This document shows, piece by piece, positions 1 through 6,365 of a stretch of 25,272 bases of DNA; position 1 is the first letter of the stretch, and every line of letters begins with the position of its first letter. The notes under the pieces are model-generated. The model made no database searches. It saw only the letters and a program-made list of their open reading frames with translations, and was not told the DNA's origin. Origin of the DNA: Patescibacteria group bacterium (lineage in GTDB: Bacteria > Patescibacteriota > Patescibacteriia > UBA2169); the NCBI GenBank assembly GCA_018830465.1, contig JAHJSI010000032.1, positions 1 to 25,272 on the forward strand, written 5' to 3'. The position numbers and the translations under genes were made by a program.

Positions 1-1208
1 TCATTTTGGTCTGTGGCGGCAACGGAAATAATATTATCTAAATCATAATCCGAAGGATAAAAAGGAGTACCTTCATTATTAATGCCATCATTACCAGCCG
101 CAGCAATAAAAATTCCTCCAAAAGCTTTAAACCGTTCTATTGCTTCATATTGTGATGTTGAAAAAGAAGGCCCTCCAAAACTAGCATTTATTATTTTAAC
201 ATTATTATTAATAGCAAAATCTATTGCTTTGACAACATCACCTGTTATCGCACCTGCATAATTTCCAACTTTCAACGCCACTATTTTTACATTCCAATTA
301 ACCCCAACTACACCAATTCCATTGTTTCCTTCGGCTCCTATAGTTCCCGCGACATGCGTTCCGTGTCCATTGTCATCTAGTGGATTATCATCATTGTTAG
401 TATAATCCCATCCATGATTAGGACAAACGGTTGAAATATTATCTTCGTTTTTGCATCCTAAACTTCCATCCCACATATTATCTATCAAATCAGGGTGATT
501 ATATGCTATGCCAGAATCTAATACTCCCACTAAAATTGAATCTGATCCGGTAAATATATCCCAGGCTTCTGGCGCGTTAATATCTTTGTCATCTGCTCCG
601 CTATCTCCATTTACAGTTTGACCTATATTATGCAAACCCCATAGTTCAGAAAAGCTTGTATCATTGGGCATAGAAGTCCAAGGGTGAATATAGTTCGGCT
701 CTACATACTCAACATTTGGATCATTTTTTAATTCAGTTATTTTTTCTTCAACGGTTTTATTATCTTTAATTTTTAAAACTGATATATTATTTTTTCTCAA
801 ATCTTCTTTTTTTTCTAATGACTTAGAGCGAACAAAATTCAAAGCAGACGCTCTGCCTGCAAAAGTATCCAAATTAATCTTATCATTTTTATACTTCACT
901 AAAATTTCGCCCTCTACATAATCTTTTTTCTTTGTTTCAGTTTGTTTAAATTTTTCTAATCCAATATTTTCTTTTGTAATTATTGATGAATCAGTAGAAA
1001 GACTTTTAATTTCTTTGGATGGAGAATCTATTTTATCAAAAGTGGTTCCATTATTATCTGATTTAGACCTAGCCCTAATCTGCTCAAAATCAACACCATT
1101 AAAACCGGACTTTTCATACGCTAAAACAGGCAAATTAAAATTGCTTAAAACAATACAAAAAATTAAACCAACCGATAGGGGAAAAATAACTTTTCTAAAT
1201 TTTCTCAT
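1..1208 (-). CDS. S8 family (subtilisin-like) secreted serine protease, 3' end outside the window
   Basis: The frame is open from an ATG at 1208 to the window edge (402 codons), so the C-terminus is missing. Residues 1-30 form a signal peptide (basic MRKFRK, hydrophobic core, Ala-type cleavage site near PVLA). Residues about 100-190 resemble an inhibitor-I9/fervidolysin-type propeptide (GEILVKYKND ... NDPNVEYVEPNYI). The catalytic domain follows: Asp231 in VGVLDSG, His282 in GHGTHVAGT and the oxyanion Asn373 in AAGNDG. The Ser of the GTSMA motif would lie beyond position 1. The product is inferred to be exported and self-processed, acting on or outside the envelope. There is no good Shine-Dalgarno; a 13-bp inverted repeat ends four bases before the ATG. 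The gene seems more AT-rich and poorer in CGCG words than its neighbours, which may point to transfer, but I did not measure this. Confidence 0.92.
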   Translation of the reverse strand, partial: MRKFRKVIFPLSVGLIFCIVLSNFNLPVLAYEKSGFNGVDFEQIRARSKSDNNGTTFDKIDSPSKEIKSLSTDSSIITKENIGLEKFKQTETKKKDYVEGEILVKYKNDKINLDTFAGRASALNFVRSKSLEKKEDLRKNNISVLKIKDNKTVEEKITELKNDPNVEYVEPNYIHPWTSMPNDTSFSELWGLHNIGQTVNGDSGADDKDINAPEAWDIFTGSDSILVGVLDSGIAYNHPDLIDNMWDGSLGCKNEDNISTVCPNHGWDYTNNDDNPLDDNGHGTHVAGTIGAEGNNGIGVVGVNWNVKIVALKVGNYAGAITGDVVKAIDFAINNNVKIINASFGGPSFSTSQYEAIERFKAFGGIFIAAAGNDGINNEGTPFYPSDYDLDNIISVAATDQN

Positions 1209-1212
1209 AATA

Positions 1213-1275
1213 TAGTAATAGTAGGTTCTAATTTCTGACGCAACAATTCGTTAACTACTGCCTACTAAATTACTA
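1213..1275 (-). promoter_or_regulatory. Inverted repeat in the leader of the S8 protease
   Basis: The arms 1213-1225 (TAGTAAT-AGTAGG) and 1261-1275 (CCTACT-AA-ATTACTA) are complementary over 13 bp with a two-base bulge. On the mRNA strand the 3' arm ends four bases before the start codon, so the hairpin could mask initiation. A -35-like TTGACT lies just upstream (about 1287-1292), but I see no convincing -10 at the right distance. A regulatory role is inference. Confidence 0.45.
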
Positions 1276-1300
1276 CTTTATTAAAAAAAGTCAATACCCT

Positions 1301-2719
1301 TTATACCACAAGCGCGAGCAAGAGCACCGCGATAAGGCCTAAACCAGAAGCAATATGCTTTGGATGCTGCTTGCGGATTTCAACAAATATCATTAAACCA
1401 AGCGCAATTACAGCGAAAATAAGCATAATCGTGAAATATACCGTACTTACCCTGCTGATAGCGTGAACAAATCCAGAATCCTGATTTTTTATGAAAAAAT
1501 ACTTGCTGACAATAGACGGCTCAGCTGGCTTAATATTCTCCCAAGGAATATCCTTTATTTCCTTTTGTCCGTCAAAACCAATAGCTATGACAGAAGGAAG
1601 CACAACTGGACTGAATATCTGCTCTTTTTCTTCCTTGAATATAATAGTTGAACCAGTCCACAAACCCTCTTCAAATGGATCTTCTTGGAGCTCTATGGTG
1701 TAATTTCCAAAACGCGCTTCTGCTTCCTGTGCTTTATTTATATAAACTTCAGCGCTTACAATAGTAGCGTATTTATCTTCTCTTTCTTCCACAATGAGCT
1801 TGCTCCTGATTTCGTCAATTACAATTGGCTCAAAAAAAATTTTCTCCTGCAAAACTACTCCACTTTCTTTTGCTTCTCCTTCTAATTTAGACGCAACACT
1901 GATTGAACTGGCAACTGGCTTCCTTTGCGCTCCAAAAAATTGCACAACCAAAGTCGTATCATAACTATTATACATCCCGTCAACAGCGCTCACTCCAATA
2001 TCCTCATAATCAGAATCCACTAAATTATCATAATGCGTGGGGCTTCTCATCCATCCATTCATAACTCCGCGCGCGTCCGCGAAGCCCATTGCCAAATTTT
2101 CTCCTGAAACAGAATAATTATATTTAACATCGTCTATCCATTTGGAAAATCGGTCCCCAGACGGGCTTGTGTGCGCGAAATACTGCTTTATGAGCATATC
2201 TTGCGCCCGGCCATACGCGGCGCTATGAAGTTTATTGCTAACATTCAAAGTTTGTATATTTTTTTCTTCGCGCAACTCGTTGGTCAGATTCACAATTTCA
2301 TTTTCCTGCTCCAGAAGCACGTCAGGCGTGAGCCACGCGGCTGTCGGCAGAAAAACTATGAACATAATAACAGACGATTTAATCGCGAGCGCGCTCGCCG
2401 CATGAAAAAGAACGCGCTTTGGATGAAGTGCGCGCGGATGATAATTGTTTCCTTCATGCGGAATAAAAAGGTCGCGCAGCTTTCCTTTGCCGCGAGGATT
2501 CAAGCCCATTTTAACTTCAGCTCCATCAGGCACAGAATCTTTGTCAGTATCAGGATCATTCGGATCTGTGCCATAAACATGAATTTCCTGATAATCGCCC
2601 AAATCATCATTATCAGAATCCGGCGAAAAAGGATCTGTTCCAAACACCTCCTCTTCTTTGTCAGTAAGCCCGTCAGCGTCAGAATCTTTTATATCATCAT
2701 TTTTTTGTTTTTTATCCAT
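1301..2719 (-). CDS. Membrane-anchored CAP/SCP-domain protein with N-terminal thrombospondin type-3-like repeats
   Basis: 472 aa. Residues 12-72 hold Asp-rich calcium-type repeats (DSDADGLTDKEE, TDPFSPDSDNDD, DPDTDKDSVPDGAE). A basic stretch (HPKR) precedes a membrane segment at about 113-131. The CAP domain covers about 140-265 and shows the expected His/Glu set: His165 region, FAHTSPSG (His183), GENLA (Glu207) and SPTHYDNL (His229). A beta-rich region follows, then two C-terminal membrane helices (about 425-446 and 453-472). CAP proteins are usually secreted or surface proteins; bacterial members are poorly understood. The order repeats-membrane-CAP is odd: by the positive-inside rule the calcium-type repeats would be cytoplasmic if the first helix is a true anchor. 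The start lies 6 bp after the cupin stop, so the two genes are probably co-transcribed. Confidence 0.85.
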   Translation of the reverse strand: MDKKQKNDDIKDSDADGLTDKEEEVFGTDPFSPDSDNDDLGDYQEIHVYGTDPNDPDTDKDSVPDGAEVKMGLNPRGKGKLRDLFIPHEGNNYHPRALHPKRVLFHAASALAIKSSVIMFIVFLPTAAWLTPDVLLEQENEIVNLTNELREEKNIQTLNVSNKLHSAAYGRAQDMLIKQYFAHTSPSGDRFSKWIDDVKYNYSVSGENLAMGFADARGVMNGWMRSPTHYDNLVDSDYEDIGVSAVDGMYNSYDTTLVVQFFGAQRKPVASSISVASKLEGEAKESGVVLQEKIFFEPIVIDEIRSKLIVEEREDKYATIVSAEVYINKAQEAEARFGNYTIELQEDPFEEGLWTGSTIIFKEEKEQIFSPVVLPSVIAIGFDGQKEIKDIPWENIKPAEPSIVSKYFFIKNQDSGFVHAISRVSTVYFTIMLIFAVIALGLMIFVEIRKQHPKHIASGLGLIAVLLLALVV

Positions 2720-2725
2720 ACATAA

Positions 2726-3118
2726 TTATTCTGTGGTCTTGCCGTCAAAATGTTCCTCAACTGCATCTGCCTTGCTCGCGTGAACTGTTCCATCTTTATG
2801 CTCTGGAGGTGAATAAATTGTATACAGTTTCAACGGCTCATCTTCTGATGTATTAATCACATTATGATTAGCTCCAGCTGGCACGATTATCGCGTCGCCA
2901 TCACTGACTTCATATTCATTATCATCAATAATGACTTTGCCTGTGCCTTTGTCAATTCGGAAAAACTGATCAATATCTGCATGCACTTCCGCGCCGATTT
3001 CTTCACCAGTTTGCAAACACATTAAAACCAGCTGACTGTGTTTGCCAGTGTATAAAACACGCCTAAAATCATTATTTTCTAATGTGTCTTTTTCTATATT
3101 TGAATAAAATCCTTTCAT
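2726..3118 (-). CDS. Single-domain cupin protein
   Basis: 130 aa, a single conserved beta-barrel cupin. Motif 1 appears as G(E)EIGAEVHADIDQFFRIDKGTG with His and Gln/Glu-type ligands, and motif 2 as GDAIIVPAGANHNVIN with its His. The C-terminal strand reads LKLYTIYSPPEHKDGTVH. Such proteins bind a divalent metal; the substrate cannot be told from sequence (isomerase, dioxygenase or storage roles exist). The ATG is preceded by a strong AGGAG (3127-3131) with 8 nt spacing. The gene has its own promoter region after the groEL terminator, including an extended -10 (TGCTATGAT) overlapped by a dyad at 3136-3159. It is probably co-transcribed with the downstream CAP gene. Confidence 0.85.
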   Translation of the reverse strand: MKGFYSNIEKDTLENNDFRRVLYTGKHSQLVLMCLQTGEEIGAEVHADIDQFFRIDKGTGKVIIDDNEYEVSDGDAIIVPAGANHNVINTSEDEPLKLYTIYSPPEHKDGTVHASKADAVEEHFDGKTTE

Positions 3119-3135
3119 ATATTTGTCTCCTTTCT

Positions 3136-3159
3136 TAAATCATAGCATATCATGATTTA
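3136..3159 (-). promoter_or_regulatory. Dyad operator candidate over the cupin -10 box
   Basis: TAAATCAT (3136-3143) and ATGATTTA (3152-3159) are perfect 8-bp inverted arms around an 8-bp spacer. On the minus strand the dyad covers an extended -10 like TGCTATGAT and ends just upstream of the AGGAG. A very similar dyad occurs at 8860-8882. Its position suits a repressor site; the regulator is unknown. Confidence 0.4.
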
Positions 3160-3163
3160 TATA

Positions 3164-3198
3164 AAACTAAAAGACGCCCCACTGAATTGAGGCGTCTT
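3164..3198 (-). terminator. Intrinsic terminator after groEL
   Basis: AAGACGCC (3171-3178) pairs with GGCGTCTT (3191-3198), followed on the minus strand by TTTTAGTTTT. It lies 22 bp after the groEL stop and separates the chaperonin operon from the cupin gene. Confidence 0.85.
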
Positions 3199-3220
3199 CT
3201 TGTTATTCGCAATTAAATTT

Positions 3221-4864
3221 TTACATCATTCCCATTCCACCGCCCATGCCTCCGCCCATTGCCGCTGAACTGTCATTTTTATCTGATGGCTTGTCTGTGA
3301 TAACTACTTCTGTTGTTAAGAACATTGAAGCGATTGAAACCGCGTTCTGCAAAGCTGATCTTGTGACCTTTGTTGGATCAACAATTCCCGCCTCAATCAT
3401 ATCCTGATATTCATTTGTTTGCGCGTTGTATCCGAAATTGTGGCTATGCTTTTTAACTTCTTCAGCAACCACGCTTCCTTCTTTGCCAGCGTTGAACGCA
3501 ATCTGCTTGATTGGCTCCTCTAAAGCGCGGCGCACGATTTCCACTCCGATTTTCTCATCCGCGTCAGAAGTTCTTATGTCATCCAAAGCGCTCATTGCCC
3601 GCAAAGGAGCAACTCCGCCTCCAGGGACAATTCCTTCTTCAATAGCGGCCTTTGTCGCTTCTAAAGCATCTTCAATTCTGTGTTTTTTCTCTTCCATTTC
3701 TATCTCAGTCGCGGCGCCGACTTTGATTATGGCGACGCCTTTGCCTAACTTGCCAAGGCGCTCATTAAGCTTTTCTTTGTCATAGTCGCTGTCTGCCTGC
3801 TCTAATTCTTTTCTGATTGAGCTGATCTGCGCGTCAATCGCGCTTTGCTCGCCTTTTCCTTCAATAATAGTTGTTTCTTCCTTAGTAGCGACAACTTTGC
3901 GCGCTTGTCCAAGCATGTTAATTTCAGTATTCTCAAGCTTTAATCCTATGTCTTCTGAAATTACTTTGCCGCCGGTCACAACAGCGATGTCATTCAATAT
4001 CGCGCTTCTGCGGTCCCCGAATCCAGGAGCTTTAATCGCTAAAGCGTTAAATGTTCCGCGAAGCTTGTTCACAACTAAAACCGCTAAAGCTTGGCCTTCA
4101 ATATCTTCCGCGATTATTACAATATCTTTCTTGCCTGTTTTTGTAACCTTTTCAAGGATTGGAAGAATCTCTTCAATTGATGAAATCTTTTTGTCAGTGA
4201 TAAGGATGTATGGATCTTCCATTACAGCTTCTAGACGATCAGCGTCTGTTATCATATATGGGGACACAAATCCCTTGTCAAACTGCATTCCTTCAACCAG
4301 TTCTAATTCCATTCCAAATGACTGGCTCTGCTCAACCGCGATTGGAGCTTCATGCCCGACTTTTACGATTGCTTGCGCGATTAACGCGCCGATTTTTTTA
4401 TCATTCGCGCTGATTGACGCGACTTGAGCGACTTCCTGTTCATTCTTTGGGTCAATTTGCTTTGACTGCGCTTTCAAAGATTCAACAACTTTCTCGGCTG
4501 CCAAATCCATTCCGCGCTTAACGCCTAGAGGGTTGGCTCCAGCTGTAATATTTTTGATTCCAGACGCGATCATTGCCTGTGCGAGCAATGTCGCTGTTGT
4601 TGTTCCATCGCCTGCCGCGTCATTCGTTTTATTAGCGACTTCTTTCACAAGCTCTGATCCGATATTTTCAAATTTGTCTTCCAGTTCAATTTCTTTCGCG
4701 ACTGTGACGCCGTCTTTCGTGATTGTTGGAGCTCCGAATCCTTTATCTAAGACGACATTTCTGCCTTTTGGCCCAAGAGTCACTTTTACCGCGTTAGCTA
4801 GCTTGTCCACGCCGCGCTTTATTGCCTGGCGCGCCTCCTCATTGAATTTAATCTGTTTTGCCAT
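3221..4864 (-). CDS. groEL: Chaperonin GroEL (Hsp60)
   Basis: 547 aa, the usual full length. It shows the N-terminal AKQIKFNEEAR, the ATP-binding GPKGRNVVLDKGFGAPTITKDG and GDGTTTATLLAQ, the apical-domain segments, the later equatorial motif GIVPGGGVAPLRA, and the flexible Gly-Met tail (GGMGGGMGMM). It forms the 14-mer that folds cytosolic proteins with ATP and the GroES lid. The start is 3 bp past the groES stop, and its Shine-Dalgarno-like AAGGA lies inside the groES 3' end, so the two genes are translated from one message. An intrinsic terminator follows. No residue looks aberrant. Confidence 0.99.
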   Translation of the reverse strand: MAKQIKFNEEARQAIKRGVDKLANAVKVTLGPKGRNVVLDKGFGAPTITKDGVTVAKEIELEDKFENIGSELVKEVANKTNDAAGDGTTTATLLAQAMIASGIKNITAGANPLGVKRGMDLAAEKVVESLKAQSKQIDPKNEQEVAQVASISANDKKIGALIAQAIVKVGHEAPIAVEQSQSFGMELELVEGMQFDKGFVSPYMITDADRLEAVMEDPYILITDKKISSIEEILPILEKVTKTGKKDIVIIAEDIEGQALAVLVVNKLRGTFNALAIKAPGFGDRRSAILNDIAVVTGGKVISEDIGLKLENTEINMLGQARKVVATKEETTIIEGKGEQSAIDAQISSIRKELEQADSDYDKEKLNERLGKLGKGVAIIKVGAATEIEMEEKKHRIEDALEATKAAIEEGIVPGGGVAPLRAMSALDDIRTSDADEKIGVEIVRRALEEPIKQIAFNAGKEGSVVAEEVKKHSHNFGYNAQTNEYQDMIEAGIVDPTKVTRSALQNAVSIASMFLTTEVVITDKPSDKNDSSAAMGGGMGGGMGMM

Positions 4865-4867
4865 ATA

Positions 4868-5167
4868 TTATATTCCTTGTTCAATAATTCCCACAATATC
4901 TGCTTCTGACACAACAAGAACTTCTTCTTTGTTGATCTTTATTTCATCAGCAGAGTACTTTCGAAATACTACCTTGTCCCCGACCTTTACGGACATAGGC
5001 GATATTTCTCCGTTGTCTAATCTTTTGCCGGTTCCAATGGCGATTACTTCGCCTTGTTCTGGCTTTTCTTTGTCAGCAGTGTCCGGCAATACGATTCCGC
5101 TTGAAGTGACTTCTTCTTCTTCAAGCGGTTTGATGATCACGCGATCACCTAATGGTTTAATATTCAT
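4868..5167 (-). CDS. groES: Co-chaperonin GroES (Hsp10)
   Basis: 99 aa from the ATG at 5167. MNIKPLGDRVIIKPLEEEE is the canonical N-terminus, followed by the mobile loop (VTSSGIVLPDTADKEKPEQG) and the core strands through DIVGIIEQGI. It caps GroEL during the folding cycle. The frame is open upstream to 5323, but that part is repeat DNA: the real start is fixed by homology and by AAGGAG (5175-5180) at proper spacing. It is the first gene of the groESL operon, with a long leader of about 245 nt, a sigma70-type promoter at 5419-5447 and a CIRCE-like site over the start of transcription. Confidence 0.99.
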   Translation of the reverse strand: MNIKPLGDRVIIKPLEEEEVTSSGIVLPDTADKEKPEQGEVIAIGTGKRLDNGEISPMSVKVGDKVVFRKYSADEIKINKEEVLVVSEADIVGIIEQGI

Positions 5168-5182
5168 ACGCTTTCTCCTTAT

Positions 5183-5280
5183 GTCATTCCGAATACCAAG
5201 TATGCTTTTTAGTGAATAATATATGACACTTAGTATGTCATGTTTATCGTTAAGATGTGATGGTATGAGGAATCTACTTG
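5183..5280 (+). repeat. Dispersed palindromic repeat, copy A
   Basis: 98 bp beginning GTCATTCCGAATACC and ending GGTATGAGGAATCTACTTG. The ends pair as ATTCC-GA-ATACC (5186-5197) with GGTAT-GA-GGAAT (5262-5273), two 5-bp helices around a tandem G.A pair. The AT-rich interior holds a second small hairpin (ATGACA / TGTCAT). It is close in sequence to copy B (12295-12392) and more distant from copy C, which lies next to it in inverted orientation. All of it sits in the groES leader. Confidence 0.75.
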
Positions 5281-5285
5281 TAAGA

Positions 5286-5385
5286 CACATAGATCTCTCA
5301 CACCCCCAAACGCATTGCGTCAAACATATTCAATTAAGTGTTATATTCTTCTGATATAACAAGTCCCCTTGGTGTTCGAGATGAC
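5286..5385 (-). repeat. Dispersed palindromic repeat, copy C (inverted relative to copy A)
   Basis: 100 bp read on the minus strand: GTCATCTCGAACACC at one end (5385-5371) and GGTGTGAGAGATCTATGTG at the other (down to 5286). The terminal stem has the same plan as copies A and B, ATCTC-GA-ACACC with GGTGT-GA-GAGAT, but different base pairs. An inner perfect 7-bp hairpin (GTTATAT / ATATAAC) is present. Its sense strand is the groES mRNA strand. Confidence 0.65.
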
Positions 5386-5393
5386 AATTATTA

Positions 5394-5420
5394 TTATCAC
5401 TTAAATGATTAGAGTGATAT
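5394..5420 (-). promoter_or_regulatory. CIRCE-like operator (HrcA site) of groESL
   Basis: TTATCACTT (5394-5402), nine bases, then GAGTGATAT (5412-5420). The CIRCE consensus is TTAGCACTC-N9-GAGTGCTAA; 14 of 18 arm positions match and the spacing is exactly nine. It overlaps the expected transcription start downstream of the -10, which is where CIRCE normally lies. HrcA is a known heat-shock repressor, but its gene is not in this window. Confidence 0.6.
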
Positions 5421-5447
5421 CTTACATAATTTAAAAACTTATGTCAA
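5419..5447 (-). promoter_or_regulatory. Sigma70-type promoter of groESL
   Basis: On the minus strand TTGACA (5447-5442), a 17-bp spacer, then TAAGAT (5424-5419). It lies 19 bp after the U-tract that ends the upstream RNA and directly in front of the CIRCE-like dyad, giving a predicted groES leader of about 245 nt. Confidence 0.65.
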
Positions 5448-5465
5448 TACCCTCTATTTTTAGGT

Positions 5466-5506
5466 AAAAAAATGACCCCCCAGTGCTTTGTGAGCAAAGG
5501 AGGGTC
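5466..5506 (-). terminator. Intrinsic terminator of the GC-rich RNA locus
   Basis: On the minus strand GACCCTCC ... GGGGGGTC (5506-5499 with 5481-5474) encloses an inner CTTTG/CAAAG hairpin (5486-5490 / 5495-5499). After one A come seven T residues (5472-5466). This marks the 3' end of a minus-strand transcript. Confidence 0.85.
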
Positions 5507-5830
5507 AAGTGGTTCGGCTGTCACCCCGTTATTGGGGTTAGGCGAATCCTGATGGGTACCGCATCAGCCGATGCCTTTCGTTAGGCGTGGCCATTGAGGC
5601 ATGAAAGAGCGAATGGAACGAAGGGAGAGGGGCTTATGGTTATTCCGAAAGCCCAGCGAACCGCGACGCTGTTGCCGCGATTTAGGCGTTCTTGTGAAGA
5701 ACGTCGTGCCTCGTAAGCGCATGATTACTACTGCGCCAACGCACGTTCCGAACATACAGCCAGTGATTTCTAATCGCACCCCTGTGCTTTTGCAAGCGCA
5801 GAAGCCGGAAATTTGGCTGTGGCGGGCGGG

Positions 5831-5860
5831 CTGAGAAACGCCTGCCTGAGAAACGCCTTG
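5831..5860 (-). repeat. 15-bp tandem duplication inside the GC-rich RNA
   Basis: CTGAGAAACGCCT occurs at 5831-5843 and again at 5846-5858, a 15-bp period repeated twice. It lies in the loop region closed by the 5623-5634/5882-5893 helix. Confidence 0.7.
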
Positions 5861-6005
5861 GTGGCCATGCGGAATGCGCACAGCCCCTCTCCCAGATACG
5901 CGGTTTGAATGAACCGCGCATACTACCGCGCTCGCATGCTAGGTTGTTGGTGCGTCGTAGATGACGCCCCATGCCCAGTGTTTGCGAGCGCGCCGCTGGC
6001 GGTGG

Positions 6006-6140
6006 TCAGCCCGAGGGCAGGCCAACGCCGTCGTCGTCGATGAGGGTGATGGACTGGTCGACGATGGTGGTGCCTCTGGTGCGCTGGCAATAAAAGATGT
6101 CGGACATGTTATGTCCGGTCACGAGGGTAAGCACAGCCAT
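6006..6140 (-). CDS. Possible 44-aa ORF inside the GC-rich RNA, function unknown
   Basis: ATG at 6140 follows a doubled Shine-Dalgarno, AAGGAGAAGGAG (6160-6149), with 8 nt spacing. The peptide begins MAVLTLVTGHNMSDIFYC and ends DDDGVGLPSG. Codon use is extremely GC3-rich (all Ile are ATC, all Asp GAC, all Thr ACC), unlike every neighbouring gene. No family is recognised and no membrane segment is evident. Part of the ORF (6101-6117) is also a perfect 7-bp hairpin. It could be a real small protein, possibly of foreign origin, or a chance frame within a structured RNA. The initiation signals are the main reason to list it. Confidence 0.3.
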   Translation of the reverse strand: MAVLTLVTGHNMSDIFYCQRTRGTTIVDQSITLIDDDGVGLPSG

Positions 6141-6365
6141 AGAACTCTCTCCTTCTCCTTGTGTGAGGGATGCGGAATACTCTCCTGCAGACTTGTCCAG
6201 CGGATGCTGGATGCAAGAGATGAAACAGGCAGAGGCGACTACTTCAGATGATGCTGTTTTACAACTGGGTCACGTGGTGATTTTTTTGCAATATTACTGC
6301 TCTGTTTCGTCGCCTCTGCCAAGGCATTAGTTTTCAAGGTCATTCATTTTCTATATTAGAAAAGT

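Larger units (their letters stand above)
5466..6359 (-). ncRNA. Candidate large structured RNA (about 0.9 kb), GC-rich, family not recognised
   Basis: The block samples at about 53-68% GC where flanking genes are near 35%, and holds no ORF I can assign. It has a consensus promoter (6366-6394) and an intrinsic terminator (5466-5506), both on the minus strand. Complementary segments are dense: 6228-6239 with 6309-6320 (12 bp); 5623-5634 with 5882-5893 (12 bp, long range); 5896-5905 with 5912-5921 (10 bp, one pair U.G only on the minus strand); 6101-6107 with 6111-6117 (7 bp); 5687-5693 with 5697-5703 (7 bp); 6197-6201 with 6206-6210 inside 6192-6195/6214-6217; 5549-5554 with 5562-5567; 5523-5527 with 5534-5538; 5654-5658 with 5667-5671. 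I found no signature of RNase P RNA, tmRNA, SRP RNA, rRNA or tRNA. A 15-bp tandem duplication sits at 5831-5860. Alternatives: an mRNA for small proteins (see 6006-6140) or a transferred GC-rich fragment. Confidence 0.6.

Noticed and set aside
1285..1300. Shared GTCAATACCCT word before the S8 protease and groES
   Set aside because: An 11-base match built around the -35 box (TTGAC) in AT-rich DNA; too little to call a common element.
2171..2725. 184-aa plus-strand ORF opposite the CAP gene
   Set aside because: Antisense shadow of a well-supported gene with no domain of its own.
5168..5323. N-terminal extension of GroES (151-aa frame)
   Set aside because: The extra 52 residues are read from repeat copies A and C; the canonical MNIKPLGDRV with its AAGGAG is the start.
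5564..5881. 105-aa minus-strand ORF (GTG start, with GVSQA/GVSQP repeat) and the 96-aa frame at 5682-5972 in the GC-rich block
   Set aside because: No recognisable domain, no typical codon pattern and weak start signals; they overlap each other and the long-range helix arms. Frames of this size are expected by chance in GC-rich DNA.
5961..6330. Plus-strand ORFs of 77-96 aa in the GC-rich block
   Set aside because: Antisense to the transcript defined by the promoter and terminator; no start signals and no recognisable protein.
5466..6359. RNase P RNA, tmRNA, SRP RNA, tRNA or rRNA
   Set aside because: None of the diagnostic motifs (GAGGAAAGUC-type P RNA core, TpsiC-like tmRNA end with CCA, SRP tetraloop region, rRNA universal segments) could be found on either strand.
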